Part shown: positions 43,535 through 52,879 of the stretch, in pieces
Layout of the letters: each line of letters begins with the position of its first letter
How positions within the stretch are numbered: position 1 is the stretch's first letter
Source: Azonexaceae bacterium s22
GTDB taxonomy: Bacteria; Pseudomonadota; Gammaproteobacteria; Burkholderiales; Rhodocyclaceae
Direction: 5' to 3'
Length of the DNA stretch: 64,000 bases
NCBI GenBank assembly: GCA_016617495.1
Contig: WYCU01000007.1
Span: 111,693-175,692 of the forward strand
Notes under the pieces: model-generated
What the model was told of the DNA's origin: nothing
Databases searched by the model: none
The model's input: the letters and a program-made list of their open reading frames with translations, nothing else
Translations under genes and position numbers: made by a program

Positions 43535-44112
43535 TTGCTGGCTCGGCGAGGATAGGACATCCCGGTGACTCGGGATTTCAGCTCAATCGTGGACAGATTA
43601 TTATCGAGGCGCATGCCGACGCCCTTGATCCAGGATTTGTCTTCCTTGATCTCTACGGGACTATCGGTAAAAGCAAGGCCATCGTTGGGCAACACCGTAA
43701 GGCTAGGGGTCAGTGCAATCATTTCCGGCCGTTGCGCCGTCGCGGCACGTACCCCGCGCACATTGCCTTCAAGATCAACCTTTTCACCTTTGCTGGTCAC
43801 CTCGGCACGATCTGCGGTCAAGGTCAGCGTCGGCCGCTGCGGCCGGAAATACTCGAGTTTGGGACGATCCACCCGCGAAGAATCATCGTCGGGATAATGT
43901 TCCATATACGGCGCAGTCAGACGATATTTGACCAGCCCTTTGTCGTCGAATTGCCGAACGAGAAAATTTTCCGCCATCGAATCCGGGTCGTGACGCAACT
44001 TCCCGTCGTTGCGCACCTCGGGCGGCTGCAGCGCACTCTGCAGCCAAAACCCCAAGGCCGCCAGCAGGGAAAGCAGGGCAATCGCGAACAACTGGCTTGA
44101 ACTGATCCTCAT
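43531..44112 (-). CDS. lptC: LPS export inner-membrane protein LptC
   Basis: 193 residues. An N-terminal membrane helix (LFAIALLSLLAALGFWL) and a periplasmic beta-jellyroll (ENFLVRQFDDKGLVKYRLTAPYMEHYPDDDSSRVDRPKLEYF). It anchors the LptBFG transporter to LptA. ATG 44112 is preferred to the frame start at 44160, since the helix follows directly. kdsC and lptB, often in the same operon, are not adjacent here; lptC is the first gene. Confidence 0.9.
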   Translation of the reverse strand: MRISSSQLFAIALLSLLAALGFWLQSALQPPEVRNDGKLRHDPDSMAENFLVRQFDDKGLVKYRLTAPYMEHYPDDDSSRVDRPKLEYFRPQRPTLTLTADRAEVTSKGEKVDLEGNVRGVRAATAQRPEMIALTPSLTVLPNDGLAFTDSPVEIKEDKSWIKGVGMRLDNNLSTIELKSRVTGMSYPRRASK

Positions 44113-44256
44113 GTCTGCCCCACCATTGCACCGCCGGGAACGTGAAAATCCCCAACCCATGGCCGATTTGGGTCGATAAAGAAGGGGCGAGAATTTGGGT
44201 TCATGGTCAAGCTGCGGTTATGATGCCCAAAGTATACCTGACTTCATGAAACGGCC

Positions 44257-46209
44257 TTGAGCGCGCTTTCCCTCGTCCTTCTGCTTCTCGGCGCTTCCGT
44301 TTTGGCGGTTGTGATCTTCCGCCGCTTCAACCTGCCCCCCGTGCTCGGTTACCTGCTGGTCGGCAGCATCATCGGGCCGCACGCGCTCAATCTCATGCAC
44401 GACGTGCATCGTGCCGAGTATCTGGCGGAGTTTGGCGTCGTTTTCCTGATGTTTTCGATCGGCCTGGAATTTTCGCTGGCCAAGCTTTATGCGATGAAAC
44501 GCATCGTATTCGGGCTTGGCTTGTTGCAGGTCGTAATCACCATGGCCGTAATCACCGCAATTGCCACGCTGTTCGGCATACGCTGGCAACTGGGGATTGC
44601 GCTCGGGGGCGTGCTGGCAATGTCGTCAACGGCGGTAATCAGCAAACTTTTGGCCGAACGCCTGCAACTCGACTCCCCGCATGGCCGCGAAATCCTGGGT
44701 GTGTTGCTGTTCCAGGACCTGGCAGTGGTACCGCTGCTGGTGCTGATTCCCTCTCTGACGCAGCCACCGGAAAAACTGGCCGTACTGCTCGGGGTCGCTG
44801 TACTCAAAGCCATCGTCGTTCTATCGGTCATTCTGGTTTTCGGCCAGAAATTGATGCGCAAATGGTTCCATTTTGTGGCCCGCGCCAAGTCTTCCGAGGT
44901 GTTCGTACTGAACGTCCTGTTGATCACCCTTGGCCTCGCCACACTGACCCAGCTCGCGGGCCTCTCGCTGGCGCTGGGAGCATTCGTTGCGGGCATGCTG
45001 ATTTCGGAAACCGAATACCGCCTGCAGGTTGAAGAAGACATCAAGCCCTTCCGCGATGTGCTCATGGGACTATTTTTCGTCACCATCGGCGTCAAACTCG
45101 ATCTGCACATCCTGGTCGGCCTGTGGTGGCAAGTGCTACTGACCCTGCTGGCCCTGCTCGCGGTGAAAGCATTAATCGTCGGCATGCTCTCCTGGCGACT
45201 GGGCGCCACGCCGGGCAATGCCATTCGTTCGGCACTCTGGCTTTGCGCCGGAGGCGAATTCGGTTTCGTGTTACTGGGTGAAATTGCGCGCATGCCGAAA
45301 ACGGTGGAGCAGGTGATTCTGACGGCACTCGTGCTATCGATGCTGCTCGCCCCATTCATCGTTCAGTACAGTGAAAAACTCGTGGTGCGCTTTGTCGCCA
45401 GCGAATGGCTATTGCGCTCGATGCAATTGACCCAGATCGCAGCCCAGTCGATGGGCACCGAAAAGCACGCCATCATTTGTGGCTTTGGGCGAAACGGGCA
45501 GTATCTGGCGCGCTTCCTCAATCAGGAAAACATTGGCTACATCGCGCTCGACCTGGACCCGGACCGTGTCCGTGAGGCGGCCGCCGCCGGTGAAACCGTC
45601 GTATTTGGCGACGCCTCGCGCAAGGAAGCGCTGATCGCGGCCGGGCTCATGCGCGCAAGCGTGGTGATCATCGCCATGAGCGACACGCCCCTTGCAGAAA
45701 AGGTATTGCATCACGTCAACGCGCTCCGGCCCGATCTTCCCGTCGTTGTCCGAGCTACCGACGAACGCGATCTCGAAAGGCTTGAAAAGGCGGGCGCAGC
45801 CGAGGTCGTCCCGGAATCGTTGGAAGCCAGTCTGATGCTGGCCTCCCATGCGCTGATTCTGGTGGGCATCCCGGTCAATCGGGTGCTCAAACGCATTCGC
45901 CAGACCCGCTCGGAACGCTATCGGCTCATGCGCGGCTTTTTCCACGGCCTTTCCGACCGAGAAGACGATGAAGATAGCCAACCCCGGCTACATTCAGTAT
46001 GGCTGACACCGGGCGCCGCGGCCATTGGCAAGACCTTGGCCGAACTCAATCTGGCGCGCTTCGGATGCGAGGTCAGTGCGATCCGCAGACGTGGCATTCG
46101 TGCCGTCGAGCCCGCCCCGGAAACCCGCCTCGACGCCGGCGATGTCGTTGTGCTGCTGGGTGAACCGGAAGCGGTGTCTGCGGCCGAGGAAAAGTTGCTG
46201 CGCAAATAG
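44257..46209 (+). CDS. Kef-type monovalent cation:proton antiporter (CPA2) with TrkA domains
   Basis: 650 residues. About twelve membrane helices (to residue about 385) include VLGYLLVGSIIGPHALNL, FLMFSIGLEFSLAKL and FQDLAVVPLLVLIP. An RCK_N/TrkA-N NAD-binding domain follows (HAIICGFGRNGQYLARFLNQENIGYIALDLD near 405) and then a TrkA-C domain (about 565-650). Likely potassium efflux or pH control. The only in-frame start matching the family is TTG 44257, with a stop six codons upstream and no good ribosome site, so expression may be low or the start atypical. Confidence 0.88.
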   Translation: MSALSLVLLLLGASVLAVVIFRRFNLPPVLGYLLVGSIIGPHALNLMHDVHRAEYLAEFGVVFLMFSIGLEFSLAKLYAMKRIVFGLGLLQVVITMAVITAIATLFGIRWQLGIALGGVLAMSSTAVISKLLAERLQLDSPHGREILGVLLFQDLAVVPLLVLIPSLTQPPEKLAVLLGVAVLKAIVVLSVILVFGQKLMRKWFHFVARAKSSEVFVLNVLLITLGLATLTQLAGLSLALGAFVAGMLISETEYRLQVEEDIKPFRDVLMGLFFVTIGVKLDLHILVGLWWQVLLTLLALLAVKALIVGMLSWRLGATPGNAIRSALWLCAGGEFGFVLLGEIARMPKTVEQVILTALVLSMLLAPFIVQYSEKLVVRFVASEWLLRSMQLTQIAAQSMGTEKHAIICGFGRNGQYLARFLNQENIGYIALDLDPDRVREAAAAGETVVFGDASRKEALIAAGLMRASVVIIAMSDTPLAEKVLHHVNALRPDLPVVVRATDERDLERLEKAGAAEVVPESLEASLMLASHALILVGIPVNRVLKRIRQTRSERYRLMRGFFHGLSDREDDEDSQPRLHSVWLTPGAAAIGKTLAELNLARFGCEVSAIRRRGIRAVEPAPETRLDAGDVVVLLGEPEAVSAAEEKLLRK

Positions 46210-46484
46210 TCCTCCGGGTACCGGCAAACAACGTGTATGGCCATGGCCGGCCATTGGTCGATGCGTTGTATTCCCGCGATGCCCCATCGAAGCGTTCCCT
46301 ACCTCAAAGCGCAACGACTGCCACATTTCCAGCACGCTTGCTCGCGCCAACCCCGGACGGCCAAAACTACCGACAGCACCACACCGGTGACGACAAGAGC
46401 AGTTTGTCGCGGTCAACCGTTGAAAACGGGCAAAATCCAGGATGCATTCTTCTGTTGGCGTCTGAATTAGCGCGTACGCAAAAC
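46210..46484. other. Intergenic stretch without a supported gene
   Basis: Between the antiporter stop and the prepilin terminator. It holds repeat copy J and some GGCC-rich palindromic words (GGCCATGGCC). Open frames here lack ribosome sites and protein-like composition. No promoter, tRNA or riboswitch was recognised. Confidence 0.6.
46402..46438 (+). repeat. Dispersed repeat, copy J
   Basis: GTTTGTCGCGGTCAACCG then TTGAAAACGGGCAAAATCC. Intergenic; slightly degenerate core (GGTCAACC). Confidence 0.85.
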
Positions 46485-46508
46485 AAAAGCCCGCCGAAGC
46501 GGGCTTTG
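46485..46508 (-). terminator. Intrinsic terminator after the prepilin gene
   Basis: Perfect 9-bp stem AAAGCCCGC/GCGGGCTTT with a 4-base loop. On the minus strand it is followed by TGTTTTGCG. Confidence 0.8.
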
Positions 46509-46534
46509 CCAACCAATGGAAGAAGCACCGAGGA

Positions 46535-47173
46535 TTACAACGATTTGCAAACGATATACACGGTACTACCATCGTCAACATAAGTGGCAGGCAACGCCGC
46601 CACTGCTGTATTCAATGCGACCGCGCCTCTCACTTGGCCAGTATTCGGACGACCATCATCAAATTGGGAATCGATTGCACTCGCAATTTTGCCTAGAAGA
46701 TTCGACGAACAAATCGTCAGGCCAGCCAAGCCGTAAGCCCCATCCTGAGCCTGCAGCACACCGCCACCTGCATTTTGTGGCGCCAAAACCGAAGTTGCGT
46801 CACCGCCCACAAATCCCGAAAGCCGCAAATGTTGCCAGAAACGGCAGTTTTCGGAATCTGCATTTGCTGCGGCGGAGCAATCGATAATCGCACCTACCCC
46901 GGCTGCGCCAACGACGCCATTGCCATTCCCGGAAACAGTTGAGGGATTTTGCCAGCGCTCGGCGGCCTGATTGTCATCCCCTGGAAAGCGCTTAAATCGA
47001 TCCTGATAGCCATAAACAGCAGCGGACATTCCATTCAGATCGTTCGCTACGTTTTTGATCTTAGCTTGGGTAATCAGCTCCTGCCCCTTGAGCACCCCAC
47101 CCAGTAGCAAGCCGATAATGACCAGCACAATGGCAATTTCGACAAGGGTGAAGCCGCCTTGATTATTTTTCAT
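46535..47173 (-). CDS. Type IV prepilin-like protein (orphan)
   Basis: 212 residues. The class III signal MKNNQGGFTLVEIAIVLVIIGLLLGG has the prepilin peptidase site G/FTLVE. A pilin-type helix continues (KGQELITQAKIKNVANDLNGMSAAVYGYQDRF) and a globular domain with four cysteines (IDCSAAANADSENCRFW; TICSSNL; YIVCKSL) suggests two disulfides. GGAG lies 8 bases before ATG 47173. No other pilus gene is adjacent, so it may be a minor pilin or pseudopilin working with machinery elsewhere. Confidence 0.88.
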   Translation of the reverse strand: MKNNQGGFTLVEIAIVLVIIGLLLGGVLKGQELITQAKIKNVANDLNGMSAAVYGYQDRFKRFPGDDNQAAERWQNPSTVSGNGNGVVGAAGVGAIIDCSAAANADSENCRFWQHLRLSGFVGGDATSVLAPQNAGGGVLQAQDGAYGLAGLTICSSNLLGKIASAIDSQFDDGRPNTGQVRGAVALNTAVAALPATYVDDGSTVYIVCKSL

Positions 47174-47304
47174 GTCACGCTCCGTATGATTCGGTATGCC
47201 TGACTTCGTGCAATACTCGTGCCATGTATATTCCGGACGTATGGCGCATGATTTGCCGGAAAACGCACAGCGAATACGTCGAAAAATGGACACCTGTTGA
47301 AAAC

Positions 47305-49005
47305 ATGAACACCCCACCCGCTTCCCAGCCCGTGCCTTGGTGGCTGCGCCAGCCTCATTTCCTGCTTGCCGGGCACCTGTTGCTGCTTCACACGCTGGCG
47401 TTTGGCGGCTGGGAATTGCCCGCCGTACGCATCTTGTGGTTTGTAGCGCTGGGCCTGTTTCTCATCTGGCAGCCTTTCGTTGCCGGGGAAAAGCAAATGA
47501 GTGGCGAACAAGGCGCGCTCCTGATCGGCATTGCGTTGTTGTCGACCTGGCTGTTGAGCCCCTGGCTGATGTTGATCTGGTGTGGCGCATTGGCGGCGGT
47601 GATCGGCGGGCGCGTGCTGTGGACCAGCCGGCAGATTGAGCGAGCCGGCTATCTGTATGCCTTTGGCTATCTCATCTGCGTCACCATTTTCGGCGTGGTG
47701 CCCGAAATTTCGCCCAAGGTGGTCCTGGACCCATTGCCGCGCGGCGTGCTCGCGGTCTACATGCCCGTTCTGCTCGTCTTTCTGCCCGTGTTTCCAGCCC
47801 AACCGCAACGCCGTCACGCTGGTGACGCCTTCGATCTGTTCTATGGCATGCTGGTATTTCTTGCCCTGGCCGTATTTGTCCTTGGTGCTTTGGCGTTCAC
47901 GCTGGTTGGCGGCATCACCTACGTCGAGGCGCTGGTCAAAACGTCGCTCTCGCTGGCCGTCGCGCTACTGGTCCTGGCTTGGGCGTGGAATCCCCGCAGC
48001 GGGTTTTCTGGGATCGGATCGGCGCTCTCGCGCTACCTGCTCTCCGTTGGTCTCCCGCTGGAGCAGTGGCTGATCCACCTCGCCGAGTGCAGCGAACGGG
48101 AAAATCACCCGGTACGCTTTCTCACACTGGCCCTTGAACGCCTGGAGCAACTGCCGTGGGTACTTGGCTGCACATGGCGCGTGGGCACATCGACCGGGCA
48201 CTTTGGCTCGACTTCGCCACACGCGCAGCCGTACGAGCACAACGATCTGATCATTACGGTGTATTTCCGTCACACGCCGTCCCCGGCAATACGTTGGCAC
48301 GTGGCCTGGCTGCTCCGGCTCGCAGCGGAGTTCTATCTCGTGAAGTACCAGACCCACGAGTTGCAACGTCTGAGTTATCTGCATGCCGTTTACGAAACCG
48401 GCGCCCGTGTCACGCATGACGTGAAGAACCTGCTTCAGTCATTGCAGACGCTGTGCTACGCCGCCGCGCAGCCCGGCGATCCGGCGGCACTCACGCAATT
48501 GCTCGCACGGCAACTCCCCCTCATTACCGAGCGTTTGCGGACGACACTCGATAAGCTCCAACGGCCACAGGCGGAAAATGTCGTGTCCGTCCCCGCGGAA
48601 CCGTGGTGGCGTCAGTTGAAGGAACGACATGCCGGCCAGGGGATTAAGTGGGCCGTGGACGAGGCTGCGCTCGGCGCCATCGAATTGCCCGGTACGCTGT
48701 TCGACAGCGTTGCGGAAAATTTGCTGCAAAACGCTCTGACCAAGCGACAGGCAGCGAGCCACATTGAAATTCGGGTCAAATTGACGGTCGACCGCGACAA
48801 TCCGGTGCTCAGTGTCAGCGACGACGGGGAGGCGATTCCGAACACGCTTGCCGAAGCCCTTTTCCGCGAGCCGGTCGACTCCAGCAACGGCCTGGGCATC
48901 GGCCTGTACCACGCCGCAAGGCAGGCCGACGATTGCGGTTACGCGCTGATGCTGGCCAGCAACCGGGACGGCGACGTGACCTTCAGGCTGCTGCCGCGGT
49001 CGTAA
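47305..49005 (+). CDS. Membrane sensor histidine kinase, orphan
   Basis: 566 residues. The N-terminal half has about eight hydrophobic helices (FLLAGHLLLLHTLAFGG through ALLVLAWAW). A soluble linker with a GAF-like look follows (about 290-385). The H box is TGARVTHDVKNLLQSLQTL near residue 375, and the ATPase domain has SVAENLLQNAL (N box), SVSDDGEAIP (G1) and SNGLGIGLYHAARQ (G2). No response regulator lies beside it. Start ATG 47305 is a choice among weak sites. The 3' end overlaps the convergent cyclase gene by 23 bp. Confidence 0.8.
   Translation: MNTPPASQPVPWWLRQPHFLLAGHLLLLHTLAFGGWELPAVRILWFVALGLFLIWQPFVAGEKQMSGEQGALLIGIALLSTWLLSPWLMLIWCGALAAVIGGRVLWTSRQIERAGYLYAFGYLICVTIFGVVPEISPKVVLDPLPRGVLAVYMPVLLVFLPVFPAQPQRRHAGDAFDLFYGMLVFLALAVFVLGALAFTLVGGITYVEALVKTSLSLAVALLVLAWAWNPRSGFSGIGSALSRYLLSVGLPLEQWLIHLAECSERENHPVRFLTLALERLEQLPWVLGCTWRVGTSTGHFGSTSPHAQPYEHNDLIITVYFRHTPSPAIRWHVAWLLRLAAEFYLVKYQTHELQRLSYLHAVYETGARVTHDVKNLLQSLQTLCYAAAQPGDPAALTQLLARQLPLITERLRTTLDKLQRPQAENVVSVPAEPWWRQLKERHAGQGIKWAVDEAALGAIELPGTLFDSVAENLLQNALTKRQAASHIEIRVKLTVDRDNPVLSVSDDGEAIPNTLAEALFREPVDSSNGLGIGLYHAARQADDCGYALMLASNRDGDVTFRLLPRS
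48766..48804 (-). repeat. Dispersed repeat, copy N (degenerate right half)
   Basis: On the minus strand: GGATTGTCGCGGTCGACC is a perfect core, but the right half reads GTCAATTTGACCCGAATTTC. It is the only gene-internal copy antisense to its host; the kinase reads it as LTVDRDNPV. Confidence 0.6.
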
Positions 49006-50290
49006 GCAGCGGCGCGACTGCGGGCTTCAGCCCGGCAAGGTGATACACCGCCGTATTGCCCTTGCCCTTCAGGTGGATCATCAACGGCCCTTCGCATTCG
49101 AACAGATCGCCAAGGCGGCGATAGGTGGTTTCATCGACATGCACCCGCCCCGGCACGCCTTCGCTGGTAATCCGACTGGCGAGATTGACGGTGTCGCCCC
49201 ACAGGTCGTAGATGAATTTCTTCTTGCCCACGACGCCCGCGACCACCGGCCCTGTACCGATGCCGATACGCACATCGAGATGCTGGCTGTTGACTTCGAA
49301 ATCGTTGCGCAAGACATCGCGCATCGCCAACGCCAGCTCGGCAATCGCCCGGGTGTAGCCTTCACCCTCGTTATTCAAGCCACCGGCGACCATGTAAGCA
49401 TCGCCGATTGTCTTGATCTTTTCCATGCCGTAACGCTCCGCCAACTCGTCAAAGGCTGAAAAGATGCTGTTCAACATGGCAAACACCTGCTGCGGCGTCA
49501 TGCCCTCGGCGGTGCGGGTGAAATTGACAATATCGACGAACATCACCGTCACATCGGAAAAACCGTCGGCGATGGTCTGTTTTTCATACTTCAGCCGCTC
49601 GGCAATCGGCCCCGGCAGGATATTGAGCAGCAGGCGCTCCGAGCGTTCCTGCTCATCCTGCAGCAGACGGTGCGTCGCTTCGAGCTGCGCCTGAGCCTTG
49701 GCCTTTTCCTGCGTGGCGTAACGGAGCAATAGATAGACGATGGACGACACCGCCGCGAAGTTCAGCGCAAAGAAGAACACGCTGACCCGGATCGGCACCT
49801 TCGGCGACGACATCGCAATACTGTCCGCCAGGAAGTAATCGAAGAAACCGGAAAGTGCCGTCAGGAACAGGTAGGCGAAGAACCAGGCGGCAGAATCGCG
49901 CACGCCAAAAATGAGCACCGCGCCAATCGGGGCCAGCAACCCCCAGAGGCTGATGCCGCTGGCCGTGATGAAGTTGCCGATACTCCACTGAACCACAAAA
50001 GGCGTGAAAAGAAACAACGCCAGCTGTGAGTAGCGGAAAAGATTGAAATTGCCGGTCTTGAGAAAAATGACCAGATTGAAAACCAGCAGCAACTGAAAGC
50101 CGAACGGCACGGTCGATGAAAAGCGCGGCCCCATCTGCCAGTACAGCAACAGCCAGAGCATCGACCCGAGCGTCACCAGACCGGTGGCGAAGATCAGCAG
50201 CGATTTCTTGAGCCGTGTTTCGGCATCGTCATCCGGGGCAAAGCCGGCATTGCCCAATGAGCGAAGCAGGGAAGGCTGAAGCGGGTCCAT
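48983..50290 (-). CDS. Membrane-bound class III adenylate cyclase
   Basis: 435 residues. Six predicted membrane helices (about 28-195), a coiled linker (ATQEKAKAQAQLEATHRLLQDEQERSERLLLNILP) and a class III catalytic domain (about 240-420). Metal aspartates are in VMFVDIVNFT and TIGDAYM. The purine-specifying Lys (EKIKTIGDAYM) and Asp (LWGDTVNLASR) point to ATP rather than GTP. It should make cAMP in response to a membrane signal. Convergent with the histidine kinase; the two stops overlap by 23 bp. Confidence 0.88.
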   Translation of the reverse strand: MDPLQPSLLRSLGNAGFAPDDDAETRLKKSLLIFATGLVTLGSMLWLLLYWQMGPRFSSTVPFGFQLLLVFNLVIFLKTGNFNLFRYSQLALFLFTPFVVQWSIGNFITASGISLWGLLAPIGAVLIFGVRDSAAWFFAYLFLTALSGFFDYFLADSIAMSSPKVPIRVSVFFFALNFAAVSSIVYLLLRYATQEKAKAQAQLEATHRLLQDEQERSERLLLNILPGPIAERLKYEKQTIADGFSDVTVMFVDIVNFTRTAEGMTPQQVFAMLNSIFSAFDELAERYGMEKIKTIGDAYMVAGGLNNEGEGYTRAIAELALAMRDVLRNDFEVNSQHLDVRIGIGTGPVVAGVVGKKKFIYDLWGDTVNLASRITSEGVPGRVHVDETTYRRLGDLFECEGPLMIHLKGKGNTAVYHLAGLKPAVAPLLTTAAAA

Positions 50291-50412
50291 GGCATTCCCG
50301 CCGCCCCAAGGACGGCAGTCAGATAGAAATCAGTCTTCAGTTTGGCAGTCACCGCTGCTGCCGTCAATTGCCGAATGCGCCGCGAACAGCGCGCTTTTCG
50401 GCCCCTGCGGTA

Positions 50413-51201
50413 TCAGGCGAAAAGTCGCGCCAACTCGGCTCCCGGCAATGGCGCGCGCATGAATGCCTCGCCCACCAGGAAAGTATCGACCCGATTCGCC
50501 CGCATCAACGCCACATCGGCCGGCGCCAGAATGCCGCTTTCCGTCACCACGATGCGGTCAGCGGGAATCCGCGCCAGCAAATCCAGCGTCGTTTGCAGCG
50601 TCACTTCGAAAGTCCGCAGGTTGCGGTTATTGATCCCGACCAGCGGCGTGTTGAGCTGCAGCGCGGCCTCAAGCTCCAGGCCATCGTGCACTTCGACGAG
50701 GACGGCCAGACCCAAGGCATGCGCCTGAGCTTCCAGCGCCTGCATTTCTTCCAGGCTGAGCGCGGAAGCAATCAGCAGGATGCAGTCTGCCCCCATGGCG
50801 CGAGCTTCGGCGACCTGATAGGCATCAACCATGAAATCCTTGCGCAGCACCGGCAGCGGGCAGGCGGCGCGGGCGGCCTGCAAATAGGCCGGTTCGCCTT
50901 GGAAATATTGGCGGTCAGTGAGCACGGAAAGGCAAGCCGCGCCGTGCTCTGCATAGCTGCGAGCGATATCGGCTGGATGAAAATCCGGGCGGATCACGCC
51001 TTTGGAGGGGCTAGCCTTTTTGATTTCGGCAATCACGGCCGGCTGGCCGGCGGCGATTTTTGCGCGGATGGCGCCGACGAAATCGCGCGGCGCCGGCTGC
51101 GCAGCGGCTTCGGCCTCGACGACCGCGAGGGGCTTGAGCGCACGCGCCGCTGCCACTTCCTCGTGCTTGGTGGCGATGATTTTCTTGAGAATATCGCTCA
51201 T
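50413..51201 (-). CDS. trpC: Indole-3-glycerol phosphate synthase
   Basis: 262 residues, TIM barrel. Starts [21 protein letters not shown]. Catalytic segments are [46 protein letters not shown] and [13 protein letters not shown], with the catalytic Lys and Glu residues. Monofunctional, without the TrpF fusion seen in E. coli. Overlaps trpD by 4 bp. Confidence 0.96.
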   Translation of the reverse strand: MSDILKKIIATKHEEVAAARALKPLAVVEAEAAAQPAPRDFVGAIRAKIAAGQPAVIAEIKKASPSKGVIRPDFHPADIARSYAEHGAACLSVLTDRQYFQGEPAYLQAARAACPLPVLRKDFMVDAYQVAEARAMGADCILLIASALSLEEMQALEAQAHALGLAVLVEVHDGLELEAALQLNTPLVGINNRNLRTFEVTLQTTLDLLARIPADRIVVTESGILAPADVALMRANRVDTFLVGEAFMRAPLPGAELARLFA

Positions 51202-52226
51202 TGGGCCGCCAGTCGCTGAGTCGTCTGAACAAACTGATCGAGTTTGGCTCGCGCCGCGCCGCTGGCAATCGCCTCACGGGCCTTGAGGATGCCCTCGCCA
51301 ATACTCTCGGCCACGTTCGCGACATACAGCGCCGCGCCAGCATTGAGACAGACGATTTCGCGCGCGGCACCGGCCTTGTTTTCCAGGGCGCCGATCAACA
51401 TCGCCTTCGACTCCTCGGCATTGCCAACCCGGATATTGCGCAAGGACAGCATCTGCAACCCAAAATCTTCCGGATGCACCTCGTATTCGCGGATCTCGCC
51501 ATCCTTCAATTCGCCGACCAGTGTCGCCGCACCGAGGGAAATCTCGTCGAGATTGTCCTTGCCATGCACCACCAGCACGCGCTCGGCGCCCAGACGCTGC
51601 ATGACGCGGACCTGAATGCCGACGAGATCGGGATGGAACACGCCCATCAGCGTATTCGGCGCACCGGCCGGGTTGGTCAGCGGCCCGAGGATATTGAAAA
51701 TAGTCCGCACCCCCATTTCGCGCCGCACCGGCGCCACATGCTTCATGGCACTGTGGTGGTTCGGCGCAAACATGAAGCCGATCCCGCAGGCTTCGATGCT
51801 TTCGGCCACGCGTTCCGGCGACAGCATGATGTTGGCGCCCAGCGCCTCAAGCACATCGGCACTGCCTGAGCTGGACGAGACGCTGCGCCCGCCATGCTTG
51901 GCGACTTTGGCCCCGGCAGCGGCAGCAACGAAAATCGACGCGGTGGAGACGTTGAAACTATGCGCGGCATCGCCGCCAGTACCAACGATATCGACAAAAT
52001 TCCGGTCATACGGCACGTTCACCGGCGTCGCCAGTTCGCGCATGACGCTGGCCGCTGCCGCGATCTCGCCGATGGTTTCCTTCTTGACCCGCAGGCCGGT
52101 GACGATGGCGGCGATCATGACCGGCGACACCTCGCCGCCCATGATTTGGCGCATCAATGAAACCATTTCGTCATGGAAAATTTCGCGGTGTTCGATCACA
52201 CGCTGAAGTGCAGCTTGCGGGGTCAT
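51198..52226 (-). CDS. trpD: Anthranilate phosphoribosyltransferase
   Basis: 342 residues. PRPP site [37 protein letters not shown] near 80-115; anthranilate-site segment [40 protein letters not shown] 52226 overlaps the trpG stop; the longer frame upstream is a shadow of trpG. Standard length. Confidence 0.96.
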   Translation of the reverse strand: MTPQAALQRVIEHREIFHDEMVSLMRQIMGGEVSPVMIAAIVTGLRVKKETIGEIAAAASVMRELATPVNVPYDRNFVDIVGTGGDAAHSFNVSTASIFVAAAAGAKVAKHGGRSVSSSSGSADVLEALGANIMLSPERVAESIEACGIGFMFAPNHHSAMKHVAPVRREMGVRTIFNILGPLTNPAGAPNTLMGVFHPDLVGIQVRVMQRLGAERVLVVHGKDNLDEISLGAATLVGELKDGEIREYEVHPEDFGLQMLSLRNIRVGNAEESKAMLIGALENKAGAAREIVCLNAGAALYVANVAESIGEGILKAREAIASGAARAKLDQFVQTTQRLAAQ

Positions 52227-52795
52227 TTCTTGTGTTCGTCCAGGAAGTTCTTGAGCAGGTCGTGACCGCGTTCGGTCAGGATGGATTCGGGATGGAACTG
52301 CACGCCCTCGACGGCCAGCGTCTTGTGGCGCACCCCCATGATTTCGCCATCGTCCGTCCACGCCGTGATCTCCAGACAATCCGGCAGGGTTTCGCGCTCG
52401 ATGGCCAGCGAATGGTAACGGGTACAGGTGAGCGGATTGGGCAGGCCGCGGAAAACGCCAATGTCCTTGTGATGAACCGGCGACACCTTGCCATGCATGA
52501 GCTGCTTGGCGTGAACGATCCGGCCACCGAACGCTTCGCCGATGGCCTGATGGCCAAGGCAAACACCGAGCAGCGGGATCTTGCCGGCAAAGGTCTTGAT
52601 CGCCGCCAGCGACACCCCGGCCTGCGCAGGGGCACACGGCCCGGGAGAAATCACCAGATAATCCGGGGCAAGCTGGGCGATCTCGTCGAGCGAGATGGCG
52701 TCGTTGCGGTACACCTTGACCTCCTGACCCAACTCGCCGAGATATTGGACGATGTTGTAAGTGAAGCTGTCATAGTTATCGATCATCAGCAACAT
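52223..52795 (-). CDS. trpG: Anthranilate/aminodeoxychorismate synthase glutaminase subunit
   Basis: 190 residues, class I glutamine amidotransferase. The catalytic triad is the Cys in [17 protein letters not shown] near residue 80 plus the His and Glu in [12 protein letters not shown]. First gene of trpG-trpD-trpC. trpE is not adjacent: the upstream neighbour is a divergent glycosyltransferase. The protein may serve both TrpE and PabB. Confidence 0.93.
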   Translation of the reverse strand: MLLMIDNYDSFTYNIVQYLGELGQEVKVYRNDAISLDEIAQLAPDYLVISPGPCAPAQAGVSLAAIKTFAGKIPLLGVCLGHQAIGEAFGGRIVHAKQLMHGKVSPVHHKDIGVFRGLPNPLTCTRYHSLAIERETLPDCLEITAWTDDGEIMGVRHKTLAVEGVQFHPESILTERGHDLLKNFLDEHKK

Positions 52796-52879
52796 GCCGG
52801 GGGTTCCTTGCCTTGGGGTAAGTGCCGGATTTTACATTAAAGGCCCGCCTCGCAGCGGACAGGGGGCTTTTCGATTAAA

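Noticed and set aside
44161-44200. GATTTGGGTCGATAAAGAAGGGG as a degraded repeat copy
   Set aside because: Too many mismatches in the normally invariant core.
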